In this document: piece after piece, positions 1 through 7,752 of the stretch
Layout of the letters: each line of letters starts with the position of its first letter
Position numbering within the stretch: position 1 is the stretch's first letter
Assembly (NCBI GenBank): GCA_020722685.1
Contig: DYKH01000027.1
Location: 1 to 42,530, forward strand
Length of the DNA stretch: 42,530 nt
Direction of reading: 5' to 3'
From: Caldithrix sp.
GTDB taxonomy: Bacteria > KSB1 > UBA2214 > DYKH01
Program-made: the position numbers and the translations under genes
Notes under the pieces: generated by a model
What the model was told of the DNA's origin: nothing
The model's input: the letters and a program-made list of their open reading frames with translations, nothing else
The model's database searches: none

Positions 1-15
1 TCAGTAAAATTTTCA

Positions 16-33
16 AAAATTGTCAAAGAACGT
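16..33 (-). promoter_or_regulatory. boxA-like rRNA leader sequence (tentative)
   Basis: On the minus strand this reads GTTCTTTGACAATTTTT, close to the boxA antitermination element (TGYTCTTTRACAA) that precedes 16S rRNA or lies in rRNA spacers. It points out of the window at the left edge, so an rRNA operon may begin just beyond position 1. The TTGACA inside it could instead be a -35 hexamer whose -10 lies outside the window. The rest of 1-246 shows no gene on either strand that I can support. Confidence 0.35.
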
Positions 34-246
34 GTTCAGATGGTTAAACTTTTACATAAATGCAAAGATTGTGTTGGCAAGGCTGGACCCCGGTAATGAC
101 AAAACTCTCGCTTCCCCCAATCATTGATTTGCGTAAAACGCTGAAAGAAGCCACTCTGCTTGCACACGGAGCGCGGCCATCTTTCCATCAAACTGATCGC
201 AGAGCCGGATGGCGCATTGTTCGCGTTCGACGCATTAAGGCTCTCT

Positions 247-735
247 CTATGCCTCGTAAAACTTTAGCGCTTTGGCTATGTCTATTGGCGATCGGGTAGG
301 GACATCACGGCCCTCGAGTTTGATGCCTTTTTCGTACAAAAAGCGAAAGTTGGTGATGTCTTCTTCATCGACAAAAATAAAGGGGGCGATTTGATTCTTC
401 CCGGGCCGGAAATGCATGCCGCCGACGTTTACTTCTTTTACCTCCACGCCCGCTTCCACAAACTGGACGATGGTCTTAGGTGCATCGACCAGCAATACCA
501 TGCGATCCTGTTCAAACTCTCGATTGATCAAAGCCTGGATCGTGTCTTTCAAAGTCAGCACCGAGGCCGTGATGTCGTTTGGTACGGCTGACATGTAAAT
601 CGTTCGCTGCCACTCAGAATTGGCCACTTCGTCGCTGCAGAGCAAAATACGCTGAGGTTTGAGTACGCTTCGCCAGCCAACGACAACCTGGCCGTGAATC
701 AATCTATCATCTATTCTAACTTGGACCAAAGGCAT
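247..735 (-). CDS. PTS system mannose/fructose/sorbose-family IIB component
   Basis: This 162-residue protein is a full-length IIB domain of the mannose PTS family. In transporting systems, IIB takes phosphate from IIA on a histidine and passes it to the sugar bound by IIC/IID. The signature RIDDRLIHGQV lies at residues 7-17, with His14 the expected phosphorylation site. The gene lies 36 bp downstream of the IIA gene and is the last gene of the visible cluster. No IIC or IID gene follows within the 246 bp left in the window. Together with HprK two genes upstream, this suggests a regulatory phosphorelay rather than a sugar uptake system, although permease genes could be elsewhere. The family call is certain; the role is inferred. 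Confidence 0.93.
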   Translation of the reverse strand: MPLVQVRIDDRLIHGQVVVGWRSVLKPQRILLCSDEVANSEWQRTIYMSAVPNDITASVLTLKDTIQALINREFEQDRMVLLVDAPKTIVQFVEAGVEVKEVNVGGMHFRPGKNQIAPFIFVDEEDITNFRFLYEKGIKLEGRDVPTRSPIDIAKALKFYEA

Positions 736-771
736 GGGTTACTTTCTCCCGCTTCTTTCGGTAATCAGTTC

Positions 772-1170
772 TTAATGTGGCTTGTTATCAAACTTGCAAA
801 TACCGCGCAAGCCGTCCTTTTCCAAAGTCTCCGCCAACTCTTCCAAAGGCAGGGTTTCTCGTTTGGTCATAAAGGACAACGCCATAGCCAGGTTGACACC
901 GGAAATGACTGCAACCTTGGGTCGGTTGCGTGCCACAGATACGGCCACATTCCAGCAGCTCCCGCCCTTGAGACTGGCCATGATGATCACTCCTTCGCGC
1001 TTCTCTTCCGGACCATTAACCACCGCCAATAATCGCTGGGTGATCTCTGCGATGGACATGTTGGTCACGGATAACGTATGCAGCCCCTCGTCCATTCCAA
1101 TGATTCCACGTACGGCCTCCACAATGGCATCGCCGATGGGCCCGTGCGTTATTAAGACAGCGTGCTTCAT
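772..1170 (-). CDS. PTS system mannose-family IIA component
   Basis: This 132-residue cytoplasmic protein has the EIIA-man fold. The N-terminal strand MKHAVLITHG carries the phosphoacceptor His9, and a conserved segment near residues 65-75 (MASLKGGSCWN) matches the family. It should accept phosphate from HPr and pass it to the neighbouring IIB. Length is normal for a stand-alone IIA. An AGGACGAAAT purine-rich ribosome site precedes the ATG. It sits between hprK (30 bp upstream) and the IIB gene and is probably cotranscribed with both. In Gram-negative bacteria, such HprK-linked IIA proteins often act in regulation. I cannot tell from the sequence which target is controlled. Confidence 0.93.
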   Translation of the reverse strand: MKHAVLITHGPIGDAIVEAVRGIIGMDEGLHTLSVTNMSIAEITQRLLAVVNGPEEKREGVIIMASLKGGSCWNVAVSVARNRPKVAVISGVNLAMALSFMTKRETLPLEELAETLEKDGLRGICKFDNKPH

Positions 1171-1200
1171 ACAAATATTTCGTCCTGTGGGTTTTGGTAA

Positions 1201-2163
1201 TTATTTTCTTTCTGACTTTTTCAACATTTTCGCGATGAGCTGTTCATTGAAATCCTTTGCGGCAAATTCACCCTGTTCTTTAAGCTTATGATTCATCGCA
1301 ATGACCTCGGCAATGACGGTGATATTTTTGCCTGGGAAGATCGGTAGTTCTACCAAGGGCACTTTGATGCCCATGATCTCCATGGTCTTTTCGTCAACGC
1401 CGATCCGCTCATAGTCACGAGCATTGTCCCACTGCTCCAGTTTGACAACGATTTCTATGACCTTTTTGCCGCGAATGGCTCTAATTCCAAACATGCGGCG
1501 AACGTCGATAATACCCAAGCCGCGAATCTCCATGTGATGGGTAAGCACATCGCTGGGGGCGCCCTCAAGCATGTTCGTGCTGACACGGGTGATGTGAACG
1601 ACGTCGTCGGCAATAAGCTGATGACCACGCTCCACCAAGTCAAGCGCCAGCTCACTTTTGCCAATGGAGCTTTCACCGGTGATGAGCATGCCCACGCCAT
1701 AGACGTCAACCAGCGAGCCATGCATGATGATATGCGGCGCAAAAATGGCGTCAAGGTACTCTCCGAGATGATAGGAAACGGCTGTTGTGCTAAGAGGGGT
1801 GGAAAACAACGTAATCCCGTTTTGATTCGCTATTTTCACCAAATCCTCAGGAGGCAGGTTGTCGTTGGTGATTATAATGCACGGCAAATCGAATCCCAAT
1901 ACCGTGGAAATGGCTTTCGCCCGTGCTTCGCCCTGAAGAGTATTGAGATAGCCAATCTCGGTGTTCCCCATGATTTGTACGCGCCAATAGGTGAAAACTT
2001 CCACGAAGCCGCTGAGCGCCAAACCGGGACGATGCAATTCTTTTTCCCGAATCTTGCGACCGAAACTCGCCTTGCTGTTGATAATCCGCAGCGAAATGCG
2101 CTTGTGGTTGTGCTCGAAAAGATCTCCCACCGTAATAAAGGAGAGGGTGTTCTGATCTCCCAT
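1201..2163 (-). CDS. hprK: HPr kinase/phosphorylase
   Basis: This 320-residue bifunctional enzyme phosphorylates and dephosphorylates Ser46 of HPr. The N-terminal domain spans about residues 1-130. The C-terminal catalytic domain has the P-loop GESSIGKS at 163-170, a histidine just before it (MHGS, His148), the paired aspartates of QLIADDVV near 186-187, and the HprK signature MEIRGLGIIDVRRMFG near 212-227. All catalytic elements look intact. The ATG is preceded by GAGGAGGG. It heads the hprK-IIA-IIB cluster and is separated from hpf by a strong terminator, so it probably has its own promoter. An extended -10 (TGATAGAAT) lies about 50 bp upstream. The usual partner rapZ is not adjacent. Confidence 0.95.
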   Translation of the reverse strand: MGDQNTLSFITVGDLFEHNHKRISLRIINSKASFGRKIREKELHRPGLALSGFVEVFTYWRVQIMGNTEIGYLNTLQGEARAKAISTVLGFDLPCIIITNDNLPPEDLVKIANQNGITLFSTPLSTTAVSYHLGEYLDAIFAPHIIMHGSLVDVYGVGMLITGESSIGKSELALDLVERGHQLIADDVVHITRVSTNMLEGAPSDVLTHHMEIRGLGIIDVRRMFGIRAIRGKKVIEIVVKLEQWDNARDYERIGVDEKTMEIMGIKVPLVELPIFPGKNITVIAEVIAMNHKLKEQGEFAAKDFNEQLIAKMLKKSERK

Positions 2164-2214
2164 CGGCCCTCCTCGACAAAAGTTATCCTGCGATAGTGTT
2201 AAGAATGGCTGTGA

Positions 2215-2223
2215 ATTCTATCA
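2215..2223 (-). promoter_or_regulatory. Possible extended -10 promoter for hprK
   Basis: The minus strand reads TGATAGAAT, an extended -10 element (TGN followed by TAGAAT) about 50 bp upstream of the hprK start and downstream of the hpf terminator. No good -35 hexamer is visible, which is typical of extended -10 promoters. Transcription from here would drive hprK and the two PTS genes. Confidence 0.3.
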
Positions 2224-2318
2224 GAATGCCAAGCCAAATCATTTGAGCGTAAAAAACGGACCGCATCGGCTATCATGAGCAGCATCCCGGAGCTCTGAGG
2301 ACATTTGCAAAGGACAGA

Positions 2319-2351
2319 TCAAAAAACTTATGGGGCCGCTGCGGGCCCCAC
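2319..2351 (-). terminator. Rho-independent terminator of hpf
   Basis: On the minus strand a perfect 7-bp GC-rich stem (TGGGGCC / GGCCCCA, loop CGCAGC) is followed by TAAGTTTTTT. It starts about 50 bp after the hpf stop codon and ends before hprK begins. It therefore separates the xer/hpf side from the hprK-PTS cluster. Confidence 0.85.
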
Positions 2352-2397
2352 AAGTCTCTGTCGTTCCGTATGTCAATCGATCAACCAATCTTCAGGA

Positions 2398-2724
2398 TTA
2401 GGAATGCTCCTCAAAATTGGCCGCTATCTTCTCATTCTCAAAATGTCTGAGCTTATCTTTATATCGTTTAAGTTGTCTTTCTAACTTGTCCACCGCGAGG
2501 TCAATCGATTTGTACATGTCTTCGCTTTTCTCCACCACAGCTAATCGGGTGCCATACACTTTACAGATCAACTCGGCGACCTGCTGCTGCTTAATGTAAT
2601 CCAAAATGATCTCGATGTCAAGAATGCCATCGTAGTACTTTTTGAGCTTGCTTACCGCTGCTTCAGCATGCTCTTTCAGACGACCGGATGGCTTAAAATG
2701 TCTCGCAGTGAAGGTAATCCTCAT
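2398..2724 (-). CDS. hpf: Ribosome hibernation promoting factor, short form (HPF/RaiA family)
   Basis: This 108-residue protein binds the decoding region of 30S subunits and inactivates ribosomes in stationary phase. It starts MRITFTARHFKPSGRLKEHA and keeps the family pattern through DIEIILDYIKQQQVAELICKVYG and the basic helix KLERQLKRYKDKLRHFENEK. It is a short HPF, because the C-terminal dimerisation domain of long HPF is absent. I chose the ATG at 2724 because AAGGAGG sits five bases upstream; an in-frame start at 2760 would add 12 residues lacking family similarity. It lies downstream of the recombinase gene and ends at a strong terminator. The hpf-hprK-PTS order resembles the rpoN-hpf-ptsN-rapZ region of proteobacteria. 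Confidence 0.93.
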   Translation of the reverse strand: MRITFTARHFKPSGRLKEHAEAAVSKLKKYYDGILDIEIILDYIKQQQVAELICKVYGTRLAVVEKSEDMYKSIDLAVDKLERQLKRYKDKLRHFENEKIAANFEEHS

Positions 2725-2771
2725 ATCATCCTCCTTAGGCAATAAAGAGAGCACTTCCACGGTTTAGTGAC

Positions 2772-2784
2772 TTGCATGATGCAA
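2772..2784. promoter_or_regulatory. 13-bp palindrome upstream of hpf
   Basis: TTGCATGATGCAA is a perfect palindrome around a central base, 48 bp upstream of the hpf start. Its position would suit an operator, but no protein is assigned and it could be chance. Confidence 0.2.
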
Positions 2785-2869
2785 AGTTTCCTATTCCTTC
2801 TGCTTCACCTCCCTTCAAATGAATCAACCCATCACTCAAGCTGGAGAATGCACTATTCGGTTCAGGCAA

Positions 2870-3802
2870 TCATTGTTTTTCTGCTCTTGGATGCGCTTGC
2901 TTGTAAACCTGTTTTAAATGTTCGGCGGAAACATGGGTATAAATTTGGGTGGTAGAAAGGCTGGCATGGCCTAATAACTCCTTGACCGACATAAGATCAG
3001 CACCTTCGTCCAAAAGGTGAGTAGCAAAGGTATGTCGCAGGGCATGCGGATGGGCCTTTTCAATGTCTGCCACCCGACGGATGTACGACCTCACGATCTG
3101 AGCAATCTGGTGCCGGTTTAAAGGCGTTCTGTCTACTTTAACAAAGATATACTTTCCGTATTCCGACCTTTCCGCGTCGGTACCTTCGCAGAGTTTGCGA
3201 TATGCCTGCAAGTCCCGGCGAACCACCTCACCCATGGGCACGACGCGTTCTTTTTTTCGCTTGCCGATCACCCGAATCGTGCCTTCCTTCATGTCGATGT
3301 CGCTGGTCTTCAATCCTGCCAACTCTGTAACTCTTACGCCGGTGGCATAAAACAGTTCCAGAATGACCAGATCGCGCAATCCGTCCTTCGTCTGCACGTC
3401 CGGCAAGGACAAGACCGCCTTCATTTCTGTTTGTGAGAGGTAATCCGGCAAGCGACGATCCAATTTGGGGGAAGCAATGGCTAAAGTGGGATTGACATCA
3501 AGGGCATCTTCTCGAACCAAATATTTGGCGAAAGTCCGCAGCACGGAAAGCTTACGCGCAATGCTGCGGGGAGAGATTCCCCTGCGCAAAAGTGTGGAAA
3601 GGAATCCGCGAACTGCAGAGCGAGTAAAAAGTGTCAGGTCCGGCTGGTCTACCTTGTACCTGTCGGAAAGGTACTGCTGAAATTGGCTGAGATCGTTTTC
3701 CGCAGCCAGCTTGGTATTCGTGGCGCTATGGCGTTCCGCATTCAAATAACGCATGAACGCTTTCAACCAGGTAGATAGCAATTTGTCGTCTGTGCAGATC
3801 AT
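2870..3802 (-). CDS. xerC: Tyrosine recombinase XerC/XerD
   Basis: This 310-residue site-specific recombinase probably resolves chromosome dimers at dif. The N-terminal SAM-like core-binding domain spans about residues 1-105 and the catalytic domain about 120-305. Visible active-site elements are the first arginine in YATGVRVTELAGL, a lysine in the beta hairpin GTIRVIGKRKKERVVP, the HALRHTFATHLL box with the second His/Arg pair, the LGHASLSTTQIYTHV segment with the third histidine, and the nucleophilic tyrosine in QIYTHVS. The length is typical. It starts 11 bp downstream of the topoisomerase stop, without a strong ribosome site, so coupling is likely. XerC and XerD cannot be separated from this sequence alone; context in many bacteria (topA-xer) favours XerC. 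Confidence 0.92.
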   Translation of the reverse strand: MICTDDKLLSTWLKAFMRYLNAERHSATNTKLAAENDLSQFQQYLSDRYKVDQPDLTLFTRSAVRGFLSTLLRRGISPRSIARKLSVLRTFAKYLVREDALDVNPTLAIASPKLDRRLPDYLSQTEMKAVLSLPDVQTKDGLRDLVILELFYATGVRVTELAGLKTSDIDMKEGTIRVIGKRKKERVVPMGEVVRRDLQAYRKLCEGTDAERSEYGKYIFVKVDRTPLNRHQIAQIVRSYIRRVADIEKAHPHALRHTFATHLLDEGADLMSVKELLGHASLSTTQIYTHVSAEHLKQVYKQAHPRAEKQ

Positions 3803-3813
3803 ATTCGAAAATG

Positions 3814-6081
3814 CTAAGCCAAACCGGCCTGCGAATGCTCTTCGTTCAGAAGAAGCAAATCAAGATTGAATCTCTTCTTGCATTGAGGGCAGCGATAGAA
3901 ATCTCCCCGTGCCCGCGTCGAATGCGTTACCAGATAGAGGTTTCCACAAGAGGGACAAACAATATTCGCCGGCAACTGCCAAGAAGAAAAAGTACACTCC
4001 GGATAAAGACTGCATCCGTAAAATCGTCGTCCTTTGGCAGTCAGGCGCTCAACCACGTTACCTTGGCATCCTTCAGCCGGGCATTTTACCTCGAGCGGCA
4101 CGGACTCTGAATGATCGCAGATAGGATAGCCGGAGCAAGCCAAGAATTTGCCATTTTTGCCCATTCTGACCACCATTTCCCGTCCGCACTTTTTGCACTT
4201 GCCATAATCACGGTCGGCGTCCGCTCCGATCGCTTTCGTAAAGCTGCACCTCGATGGATATAACGCGCACGCAAAATATTGGCCATTTCGCCCCCACTTG
4301 GCAACCAAATTGGCACCGCAGAGCGGACAGATTTGTTGTGCAAGAGCAGTCGATGTCGGCAATAATCCGCTTTGTCGGGCTTTGGCGTGTTCCACAGCGC
4401 GGCTGAGAGGTTTGTACAAATTGTTTAGAACGGTTTGGTATGTTTTGCCGCCGCGCTCGATCTGAGCAAAATCCTCATCCAGCCGGGCGGCAAAACCGAA
4501 GCTAAAGATATCAGGAAAGAATTCTACCAGAAGATTACCAGCACTGCGCCCGGTTTGCGTAGCAATCAGATGGACTCCCTGCCTTTCCAGCAAACCTGCT
4601 GAGAACAGATCGCTGACCACGGACCCCTGCAAAGATAGACGACCCAGTCCCTGGTTCTCCAGCTCCGCTAACAAGGTCGCTTCGCTGAACAGTTTCGGCG
4701 CACGGGTGAAAGACTTTACCGGAATACATTCGCAAATCTTCAACAAATCGTTAGCGTGGAGCTCCGTAGGGATTTTAGTCGTCTCCGACTCCTGATCTTC
4801 ACCGTCAGCGCCGTCATACACCTGCCAATGTCCGCGAAATAGAATATCCTTTCCGAGTGCTCGAAAAAGATATCGATTATCCTCACCGGCAACGCAATCA
4901 ACGACTGTCTGCTCCGATACTGGGCTCGTCATCTGCGAAGCAACGAAACGACTCCAAATGAGCGAATACAACTTGAGTTGATCATCGGTCAGAAACCGCT
5001 TTACCTTCTTGGGAGTTCGTTTGACTTCAGTGGGCCGGATGGCCTCGTCCCGCTTGGAAGAGCCTCTTGTGCGGCCGTCGTGCGCGTCATTTGCCCGCAG
5101 ATAATCCTTGCCATAGTCCAGCAAGATCAACTCCCTCGCATCCAAAGCCGCCTTTTCCGAGATCTCAGTCGTGTCGGTATTGAAATAAGAAATCAACCCT
5201 GTGGACATAGCCGGGCCCAACTCAACGGCTTCGTAGAGCTGCTTGGCGATGATCATAGTGCGCTGGGCGGAAAAGCCAAACCGGCGCGCTGCTTCTTGTT
5301 GCAGCTTGACGGTGGTAAATGCAGAGACCGCCGGATGCATGACTCGCCTTTTTTCGACTTGCCGGACCTTTAGGCTCAGCTCTTTTAGATCGGAGATCAT
5401 TGCTTTTGCATGATGCTGGCTGGGAATCTCCGGCGGCTGACCTTTCAGCAGGATCAGCTTGGCCAGAAAAGGACGCGATGGGCCCTTCTGCACCCTGATC
5501 TGCAAACTCCAATACTCTCTGGGCACGAATCCGGCAACTTCTAGCTCTCGCTCCCGGACAAGGCGAAGAGCCAAGCCGGAAGCATAGCTCAATTTCACAG
5601 GCCTGCCGACAGCCTGCGATACCAACGGACCAATTCGCCTGTCGATTAGATGATCGAAGACGCATCTTGCCTGGTGAGCGTGAACAAAGTTTTCATTGAT
5701 GCGGTAGGGTTTTTTGATGGCTTGGAAAAGAGTAGATTCGGTGATTTCGCGGAGCCGCAAGCGCTTTATGTTTCCATTGGCGACGGCCATTTTTTCCGCC
5801 AAATCTTGGGCAAGGCTTTCACCCGGAAGATCTGGAGCCGTGGCAATATAGATCCTGTTTGCGTCGGCAACAGCTTCTACCAAGCGCCGCAGAGTATCCT
5901 CTTGCACGTAGGACATCGTTGGCGTCACCTTAAAGTCCTGTCCCTCATCAGGAATGAGCCCTTGCTTAGGTAGCCGGCTTAGCGGCCCCAAGATTGCCAA
6001 CACTTGATAGTTACCGCCCAAGTATTTGCTGAGGATGTTTTTCTTGCTAATGGAATCAACGATGACAACCGTTTTTTTCAT
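3814..6081 (-). CDS. Type IA DNA topoisomerase homologue with degenerate active site
   Basis: This 755-residue protein aligns over its whole length with bacterial topoisomerase I: Toprim domain (about 1-115), cleavage domain (to about 560) and four C4 zinc ribbons (cysteines at 585-612, 629-655, 667-696, 709-734). Many catalytic positions differ, using E. coli TopA numbering for comparison. E9 is Asp9. The DxDxE Toprim motif (D111, D113, E115) reads A82, D84, P86, in TAPDLPGES. The GRVQ segment is missing in KLSYASGLALRLV. R321, two residues after the nucleophilic Tyr299, is Asn301 (GLISYFNTDTTEIS). H365 is Asp345. Lys13 and Tyr299 are kept. It occupies the usual smg-topA-xer position. It may be an inactive DNA-binding paralogue or a topoisomerase with altered metal use; another TopA would be expected elsewhere. 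Confidence 0.85.
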   Translation of the reverse strand: MKKTVVIVDSISKKNILSKYLGGNYQVLAILGPLSRLPKQGLIPDEGQDFKVTPTMSYVQEDTLRRLVEAVADANRIYIATAPDLPGESLAQDLAEKMAVANGNIKRLRLREITESTLFQAIKKPYRINENFVHAHQARCVFDHLIDRRIGPLVSQAVGRPVKLSYASGLALRLVRERELEVAGFVPREYWSLQIRVQKGPSRPFLAKLILLKGQPPEIPSQHHAKAMISDLKELSLKVRQVEKRRVMHPAVSAFTTVKLQQEAARRFGFSAQRTMIIAKQLYEAVELGPAMSTGLISYFNTDTTEISEKAALDARELILLDYGKDYLRANDAHDGRTRGSSKRDEAIRPTEVKRTPKKVKRFLTDDQLKLYSLIWSRFVASQMTSPVSEQTVVDCVAGEDNRYLFRALGKDILFRGHWQVYDGADGEDQESETTKIPTELHANDLLKICECIPVKSFTRAPKLFSEATLLAELENQGLGRLSLQGSVVSDLFSAGLLERQGVHLIATQTGRSAGNLLVEFFPDIFSFGFAARLDEDFAQIERGGKTYQTVLNNLYKPLSRAVEHAKARQSGLLPTSTALAQQICPLCGANLVAKWGRNGQYFACALYPSRCSFTKAIGADADRDYGKCKKCGREMVVRMGKNGKFLACSGYPICDHSESVPLEVKCPAEGCQGNVVERLTAKGRRFYGCSLYPECTFSSWQLPANIVCPSCGNLYLVTHSTRARGDFYRCPQCKKRFNLDLLLLNEEHSQAGLA

Positions 6082-6122
6082 AGACTCGTGAGCCGTGCCA
6101 AACCTCCAGACGGTCTAACAAG

Positions 6123-6590
6123 TTAGTGAGGCAAGCGATTTGAAGTAAATTGAAAATAGCCACCCGAGGCGCTTTGGTCAAAATCCAAGACCACGATCGC
6201 AATCAAATCTTGCATATCCTCCACGTCAAGCTGCGGCATTTGCAATTTTACCGCCCGCTCGATGATGGACTCGACTTCGTTGTCGCCCAGAAGCTCAAGC
6301 TCGCGCAAGTGAAAAAGATAGCTGAAAGCTTTAGGGGATATGGCGCTTCTTTCTTCCTCGTTGAGATGCCGCCAAATCGGTCGAGGCACTCCCGCGGCCT
6401 TGCTGGCAAAAATCCTATCGATGTTCTCGCCGTGATGCATCAGCCAGGTCATGGCAGACGATATTTCCGTTTCGGAAAATCCCCGCTCGGATAGCATATC
6501 CATCACAAACTGCAAATCAACTTCATCAAAGGAATTTTCTTTAATCTCTTTCATCACGACTGTTAGAATTTCTAATAGGCGTCTATTCAT
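6123..6590 (-). CDS. smg: Smg family protein (DUF494)
   Basis: This 155-residue acidic protein is recognisable as Smg: MNRRLLEILTVVMKEI at the start, then FSETEISSAMTWLMHH, a central LNEEERSAISPKAFSYLFHL segment, and a C-terminal VEDMQDLIAIVVLDFD. Its function is not established, but the gene commonly lies between dprA (smf) and topA, as it does here on the topoisomerase side. The dprA gene is absent upstream; a TonB receptor relic is there instead. I chose the ATG at 6590, which has GGGAG nine bases upstream, over an in-frame GTG at 6635 with no ribosome site. A sigma70-like promoter lies about 100 bp upstream, so smg probably heads the smg-topoisomerase-xer transcript. Confidence 0.85.
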   Translation of the reverse strand: MNRRLLEILTVVMKEIKENSFDEVDLQFVMDMLSERGFSETEISSAMTWLMHHGENIDRIFASKAAGVPRPIWRHLNEEERSAISPKAFSYLFHLRELELLGDNEVESIIERAVKLQMPQLDVEDMQDLIAIVVLDFDQSASGGYFQFTSNRLPH

Positions 6591-6686
6591 CACATTCAGC
6601 TCCCACAAAACCCAAGATGAGAATTCCGTCTGCACAAAACTGAGATTGTCAATGTTACTGATCTCCGCACTTTTGTTAGTGGTCGG

Positions 6687-6714
6687 AATATACCAAAATA
6701 AATCTGAAATGCAA
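6687..6714 (-). promoter_or_regulatory. Sigma70-like promoter of the smg-topoisomerase-xer transcript
   Basis: The minus strand carries TTGCAT, a 16-bp spacer and TATATT, about 97 bp before the smg start and after the end of the receptor relic. Both hexamers are close to consensus. Confidence 0.5.
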
Positions 6715-6742
6715 GGGATTTTGAGGCAACGGGATTGACTAT

Positions 6743-7740
6743 CTAAAATTGATATTGATACCCCGAGGGTAAGGATCGGAGGTGGTGTTTCCGCATCCCG
6801 GGTGAGAGTCGCTTTTCATTGAAATTGGGAATGCCGGGATATTCATACCACAGATGTTTGTAGTACAAGACGTTCTTACGCATGTAAGCATTCATCACCC
6901 TGAAATATGGTGAGATTCTCCACGAGGCACAATAAAAGCTTTTGGATATGCCGAGATCCAATCGGTGATAGTATGGATGGCGCACCACACCGCGCGTGCC
7001 CTTGGTCTCAACGGTGTGCCAGAAAAATAGAGCGGCGGCAAGGTGTCCAGATTAAGACCAGCGTCCAGGATAACTGCGCGAAGGAGGCCCGGATCATAGG
7101 GTTGACCGGTATAGAATTCCCAGTTTGAATTAAGGAACCAATTTCGGCCCAAATGCAAATCGGCCACGACCTGCGCCCGATGCCGCTGGTCATAGTTGCT
7201 TGGGTAACGATAACCATTCAAATTACGCATCGATTTAGATAGCGCATAAGAGAGATAACCTTGCAACCGCATCAAGTCATAATCCACCTTCACCTCCGAT
7301 CCTTGCGCATGCCCAAATTCTAAAGTGAAAACGGCCTGCTCGTTGTAGCGAGTCAAGAGACTTCTAAAATTCTTCCTATTCAACGCGCACGACAATCTTA
7401 GAAAGGCACGATAGGAATAGTCAACGGAGAATATGTGATGATCCGCTCTTTCCATCCGTCCCAGCATCGCTGAAGGAAAGTGCCAATCAACGGGCCTAAT
7501 GAGGCCGCTTTCTCTGGCGGTGCCGATGCTTTGGCTGAACCGGCCCATGGCCAGGTTGGCTTTCGCTTATCCGTAACGTCATATCGGATATTCGCACGAG
7601 GATTAGCATGCCACCTGTTGAGGACATCCATTCGACCGAGTCGCAAGCCAATGCTGCCCATTAGCGAAGGCAGGGGATGCCAAACAGCTTCGGCGAAACA
7701 GGCTTGCTCCCTGGTCCGCCATTGAAATTGGTAATCGGAA
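6743..7740 (-). pseudogene. C-terminal remnant of a TonB-dependent outer-membrane receptor
   Basis: Pieces in different frames together read like the end of a TonB-dependent receptor beta-barrel. One frame (about 7735-7560) gives FAEAVWHPLPSLMGSIGLRL and ANIRYDVTDK, typical of strands after the plug. A second frame (about 7555-7010) gives SVDYSYRAFLRLSCALNRKN, YDQRHRAQVVADLHLGRNWF and WEFYTGQPYDPG. A third (6988-6743) gives YYHRLDLGISKSFY, ISPYFRVMNAYMRKNVLYY and a terminal strand ending YQYQF. At least two frameshifts (near 7550 and 7000) break it, and the signal peptide, plug and most of the barrel are missing. It starts right after the rseP stop. It is a decayed gene fragment with no likely product. 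Confidence 0.75.
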
Positions 7741-7752
7741 GGCGGGCGATCT

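Noticed and set aside
1534..2196. 220-codon plus-strand frame opposite hprK
   Set aside because: Mirrors hprK coding and has no family similarity.
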